From assembly GCF_051020985.1 (NCBI RefSeq), contig NW_027475143.1:1240001-1304000 (forward strand): a DNA stretch of 64,000 nucleotides, written 5' to 3'. Made by a program: the position numbers and the translations under genes. Under the pieces are notes generated by a model, which saw only the letters and a list, made by a program, of their open reading frames with translations, did no database searches and was not told the DNA's origin. The stretch comes from Nomia melanderi (lineage: Eukaryota; Arthropoda; Insecta; Hymenoptera; Halictidae). Positions 60,081 to 64,000 of the stretch are shown piece by piece. Positions within the stretch are counted from its first letter, which is position 1. The number at the start of each line of letters is the position of its first letter.

Positions 60081-62200
60081 TTACAGATAGCGCAATAAAT
60101 CAAAGCGCATTGTCTGTAGGAGGCCCTGGCCCATGAATCTGTACAGCGGGAACGACCTCGGACCACCAGGGGCCGAGAAAACCACCGTCTCATGGGACGG
60201 GACACTCAGGGTCAGTGAAAAATCCAATATATTTCTGGTGATATCTCGGGTGCTATTACATATAGCGCAATAAATCAAAGTGCATTGTCTGTAGGAGGCC
60301 CTGGCGCATGAATCTGTGCAGCGGGAACGACCTCGGACCACCAGGGGCCGAGAAAACCGCCGGCTCATGGGGCCGGCACTCTGGGTCAGGGAAAAATCCA
60401 ATATATATGTGGTAATATCCCGGGTGCTATTACAGATAGCGCAATAAATCAAGGTGCATTGTCTGTAGGAGGCCCTGGCGCATGAATCTGTGCAGCGGGA
60501 ACGACCTCGGACCACCAGGGGCCGAGAAAACCACCGCCTCATGGGGCCGGACACTCAGGGTCAGGGGAAAATCCAATATATATCTGGTGATATCTCGGGT
60601 GCTATTACAGATAGCGCCATAAATCAAAGTGCATTGTCTGTAGGAGGCCCTGGCGCATGAATCTGTGCAGCGGGACCGACCTCGGACAACCAGGGGCCGA
60701 GAAAACCACCGTCTCATGGGGCCGGTCACTCAGGGTCAGGGGAAAATCCAATATATATCTGGTGATATCTCGGGTGCTATTAGAGATAGCGCAATAAACC
60801 AAAGTGAGTTATCTGCAGGAGGACCTGGCGCCAGAATCTGTGCAGCGGGAACGACCTCGGACCACCAGGGGCCGAGAAAACCACCGTCTCATGGGGCCGG
60901 ACACTCAGGGTCAGTGAAAAATCCAATATATTTCTGGTGATATCTCGGGTGCTATTACAGATAGCGCCATAAACCAAAGTGCATTGTCTGTAGGAGGCCC
61001 TGGCGCATGAATCTGTGCAGCGGGAACGACCTCGGACCAATCAGGGGCCGAGACAACCACCGTCTCATGGGACGGGACACTCAGGGTCAGGGTAAAATCC
61101 AATATATATCTGGTGATATCTCGGGTGCTATTACATATAGCGCAATAAATCAAAGTGCATTGTCTGTAGGAGGCCCTGGCACATGAATCTGTGCAGCGGG
61201 AACGACCTCGGACCTCCAGGGGCCGAGAAAACCGCCGGCTCATGGGGCCGGCACTCTGGGTCAGGGAAAAATCCAATATATATGTGGTAATATCCCGGGT
61301 GCTATTACAGATAGCGCAATAAATCAAGGTGCATTGTCTGTAGGAGGCCCTGGCGCATGAATCTGTGCAGCGGGAACGACCTCGGACCACCAGGGGCCGA
61401 GAAAACCACCGCCTCATGGGGCCGGACACTCAGGGTCAGGGGAAAATCCAATATATATCTGGTGATATCTCGGGTGCTATTACAGATAGCGCCATAAATC
61501 AAAGTGCATTGTCTGTAGGAGGCCCTGGCGCATGAATCTGTGCAGCGGGACCGACCTCGGACAACCAGGGGCCGAGAAAACCACCGTCTCATGGGGCCGG
61601 TCACTCAGGGTCAGGGAAAAATCCAATATATATCTGGTGATATCTCGGGTGCTATTAGAGATAGCGCAGTAAACCGAAGTGAATTATCTGCAGGAGGCAC
61701 TGGCGCATGAATCTGTGCAGCGGGAACATCCTCGGACCTCCAGGGGCCAAGACAACCACCGTCTCATGGGGCCGGACACTCAGGGTCAGGGTAAAATCCA
61801 ATATATATCTGGTGATATATCTGGTGCTATTACAGATAGCGCAATAAATCAAAGTGCATTGTCTGTAGGAGGCCCTGGCGCATGAATCTGTGCAGCGGGA
61901 ACGACCTCGGACCACCAGGGGCCGAGAAAACCAGTCTCATGGGGCCGGACACTCAGGGTCAGGGGAAAATCCAATATATATCTGGTGATATCTCGGGTGC
62001 TATTAGAGATAGCGCAATAAACCAAAGTGAGTTATCTGCAGGAGGACCTGGCGCCAGAATCTGTGCAGCGGGAACGACCTCGGACCACCAGGGGTCGCGA
62101 AAACCACAGTCTCTTGGGGCCAGACACTCAGGGTCAGGGGAAAATCCAATATATATCTGGTGATATCTCGGGTGCTATTACAGATAGCGCAATAAATCAA
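60081..62200. repeat. Five-monomer duplication and right-hand mosaic
   Basis: 60260-60730 repeats at +875 (about 61135-61605), including CCGGCACTCTGGG, GGTAATATCCCGGG, CACCGCCTCATGG and GCGCCATAAATC. The missing A in GGCCGGCACTC makes this monomer 174 bp, which joins reading frames by chance and gives the longest open frames in the window (60081-60554 and 60911-61429, minus strand; not genes). 61650-62050 copies about 54830-55230. Confidence 0.7.
61803..61826. repeat. Perfect internal 12-bp duplication (copy of 54984-55007)
   Basis: This lies 6819 bp after 54984 in a block (about 61650-62050) that repeats about 54830-55230. Confidence 0.8.
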
Positions 62201-64000
62201 AGTGCATTGTCTGTAGGAGGCGCTGGTGCATGAATCTGTGCAGCGGGAACGACCTCGGACCGCTAGCCGCCGAGAAAACTACCGTCTCATGGGGTCGGGC
62301 ACTCAGGGTCAGGGAAAAATCCAATACATGTCTGGTGATATCGCGGGTGCTATTAGAGATAGCGAAATAAATCAAAGTGCATTGTCTGTAGGGGGCCCTG
62401 GCGCATGAATCTGTGCAGCGGGATCGACCTCGGACCACCAGGGGCCGAGAAAACCACCGTCTCATGGGGCCGGACTGTCAGGGTCAGGGGAAAATCCAAT
62501 ATAAATCTGGTGATATCTCGGGTGCTATAAGAGATAGCGCTATAAACCAAAGTGCATTGTCTGCAGAAGGCCCTGGCGCATGAATCTGTGCAGCGGGAAC
62601 GACCTCGGACCACCAGGGGCCGAGAAAACCACCGTCGCATGGGGTCGGACGCTCAGGGTCAGTGAAAAATCCAATATATATCTGGTGATATCTCGGGTGC
62701 TCTTACAGATAGCGCAATAAATCAAAGTGCATTGTCTGTAGGAGGTCCTGACGCATGAATCTGTGCAGCGGGAACGACCTCGGACCGCCAGCGGCCGAGA
62801 AAACTACCGTCTCATGGGGTCGGACACTCAGGGTCAGGGAAAAATCCAATATATATCTGGTGATATCTCGGGTGCTACAAGAGATAGCGCAATAAATCAA
62901 AGTGCATTGTCTGTAGGAGGCCCTGACGCATGAATCTGTGCCGCGGGAAAGACCTCGGAATGCCAGCGGCCGAGAAAACTACCGTCTCATGTGGTCGGAC
63001 ACTCAGGGTCAGGGAAAAATCCAATATATGTCTGGTGATATCTCGGGTGCTATAAGAGATAGCGCAATAAGCCAAAGTGCATTGTCTGCAGGAGGCCCTG
63101 GCGCATGAATCTGTGCAGCGGGAACGACCTCGGTTCACCAGGGGCCGAGAAAACCACCGTCTGATGGGGCCGGACTGTCAGGGTCAGGGGAAAATCCAAT
63201 ATATATCTGGTGATATCTCGGGTCCTATTACAGATAGCGCAATAAATCAAAGTGCATTGTCTGTAGGAGGCCCTGGCGCATGAATCTGTGCAGCGGGACC
63301 GACCTCGGACAACCAGGGGCCGAGAAAACCACCGTCTCATGGGGCCGGACACTCAGGGTCAGGGAAAAATCCAATATATGTCTGGTGATATCTCGGGTGC
63401 TATTAGAGATAGCGCAATAAATCAAAGTGCATTGTCTGCAGGTGGCCCTGGCGCATGGACGTGTGCAGCGGGAACGACCTCGGACCACCAGGGGCCGAGA
63501 TAACCACCGTCTCATGGGGCCGGACTGTCAGGGTCAGGGGAAAATCCAATATAAATCTGGTGATATCTCGGGTGCTATTACAGATAGCGCACTAAACCAA
63601 AGAGAATTATCTGCAGGAGGCCCTGGCGCACGAATCTGTGAAGCGGGAACGACCTCGGACCACCAGGCGCCGAGAAAATTACAGATATTCGGAATCCGTC
63701 AACAAAGGTCATGTAAAAATCCAGCATATATCTGGTGATATCTCGGGTGCTATTACAAATAGCGCAATAAACCAAAGTGACTTATCTGCAGGAAGCCCTG
63801 GCGCAACAATCTGCTCAGCGGGATCGACCTCGGACCACGAGGGATCGAGAAAACCTTCGACACATGCGGCCGGACTGTCAGGGTCAAGGAAAAATCCAAT
63901 ATATATCTGGTGATATCTCTGGTGCTATTCGAGATAGGGCAATAAATCAAACTGCATTGTCTGCAGGAGGCCCTGGCGCATGAATCTGTGCAGCGGGAAC
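62201..64000. repeat. Divergent monomers at the right end
   Basis: About ten monomers, each with private changes: GACCGCTAGCCGCCGAG near 62258, GATATCGCGGG near 62337, GGTGCTATAAGAGATAG near 62522 and 63048, GGAATGCCAGCGGCC near 62957, CGGTTCACC near 63131, and ACCTTCGACACATGCGG near 63852. CTGTCAGGGTC, CTGCAGG and GGGATCG, common in the first 22 kb, return here together with diverged-block copy 9. I saw no long second copy of this stretch in the window. Confidence 0.7.
63675..63732. repeat. Diverged-block monomer, copy 9 (right end)
   Basis: The only copy outside the left third of the window. It carries CCGTCAACAAAGGTCATG and ends GTAAAAA like copy 1. Its backbone upstream is the ordinary GAACGACCTCGGACC, also like copy 1. 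Confidence 0.85.

Larger units (their letters stand above)
1..64000. repeat. 175-bp tandem satellite array filling the window
   Basis: The same unit recurs every 175 bp across the whole window, always in the same orientation, giving about 366 monomers. It is broken by no other sequence, and both ends of the window lie inside the array. Nearly every unit carries GATATC, so EcoRV would cut the array into a ladder of about 175 bp. Exceptions include GATATATCTGG units (for example 1453), GATTGCTCGG (about 9503) and TAATATCCCGG (about 60412 and 61288). Known biology: monomers of roughly nucleosome length with nested multimers are typical of regional centromeres and pericentromeric heterochromatin in animals and plants. 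Centromere function here is inference. No stretch over 300 bp holds anything else. Confidence 0.97.

Noticed and set aside
60911..61429. Minus-strand open frame of 172 codons, and about 400 other open frames of 60-157 codons on both strands
   Set aside because: They recur at the monomer period in all frames and shift frame with each 175-bp unit. Start and stop codons sit at fixed monomer positions, and no domain or codon-type conservation is visible. They are repeat artefacts.
1..64000. CRISPR array (regular direct repeats)
   Set aside because: The whole 175-bp unit is repeated with no unique spacers between short repeats, and there are no cas genes.
1..64000. Known satellites: human alpha (171 bp), Arabidopsis CEN178, maize CentC, rice CentO
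   Set aside because: The length is near some of these, but the sequence does not resemble any of them as I know them. A database search is needed to name the family.

Overview
The whole 64 kb window is one uninterrupted tandem satellite DNA array. The monomer is 175 bp, and about 366 copies lie head to tail in one orientation from base 1 to base 64000. I see no protein-coding gene, RNA gene, transposon, CRISPR array or non-satellite insert. Open frames of 60-172 codons on both strands are by-products of the repeat. Because 175 is not divisible by 3, each monomer shifts the frame by one, and the longest frames occur only where a 1-bp-shorter monomer cancels that shift. Nucleosome-sized monomers, nested higher-order repeats (HORs) and the lack of genes suggest a eukaryotic centromeric or pericentromeric satellite. 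I do not recognise the family: it is not human alpha satellite, Arabidopsis CEN178, maize CentC or rice CentO as I know them. I cannot name the organism.

Monomer anatomy: a hand-built consensus is about 53% G+C and keeps 9 CpGs. Nearly every monomer carries one GATATC (EcoRV) site. Two short dyads sit about half a monomer apart. Hairpin 1 is CTCGGACC / loop / GGGCCGAG, and a common variant makes it perfectly paired. Hairpin 2 is GCTAT / 5-nt loop / ATAGC. An A+T-rich stretch and an imperfect 12-bp direct repeat lie between them. Monomer length varies only between about 173 and 176 bp.

Layout. (1) 1-4.7 kb: heterogeneous monomers with an 11-monomer duplication, an 8-monomer duplication and a third partial copy. 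(2) 4.7-25.6 kb: three versions of a superrepeat of about 9.3 kb (4722-13999, 14000-19060, 19061-25569). The later two have lost whole numbers of monomers. (3) 25.6-33.3 kb: a more homogeneous central family, with a 1399-bp (8-monomer) tandem pair and a 1227-bp (7-monomer) HOR. (4) 33.3-39.06 kb: a duplicate of about 22.3-27.7 kb. (5) 40.45-47 kb: a copy of 29.25-33.3 kb that has gained monomers. (6) 47.5-53.7 kb: a nearly identical copy of block 5. (7) 53.8-62.2 kb: a mosaic of short pieces of the preceding blocks. (8) 62.2-64 kb: more divergent monomers that resemble the left end of the window.

The pieces are best explained together by repeated in-register unequal exchange or gene conversion. 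Block offsets change by multiples of about 175 bp, and chimeric monomers mark the crossovers. Several sharply placed crossovers fall in or beside the two hairpins. A monomer type with a diverged 36-bp segment marks the two heterogeneous zones and is absent from the homogeneous centre. Boundaries were placed by reading diagnostic variants by eye and are generally good to a few tens of bases. No alignment or database search was run.
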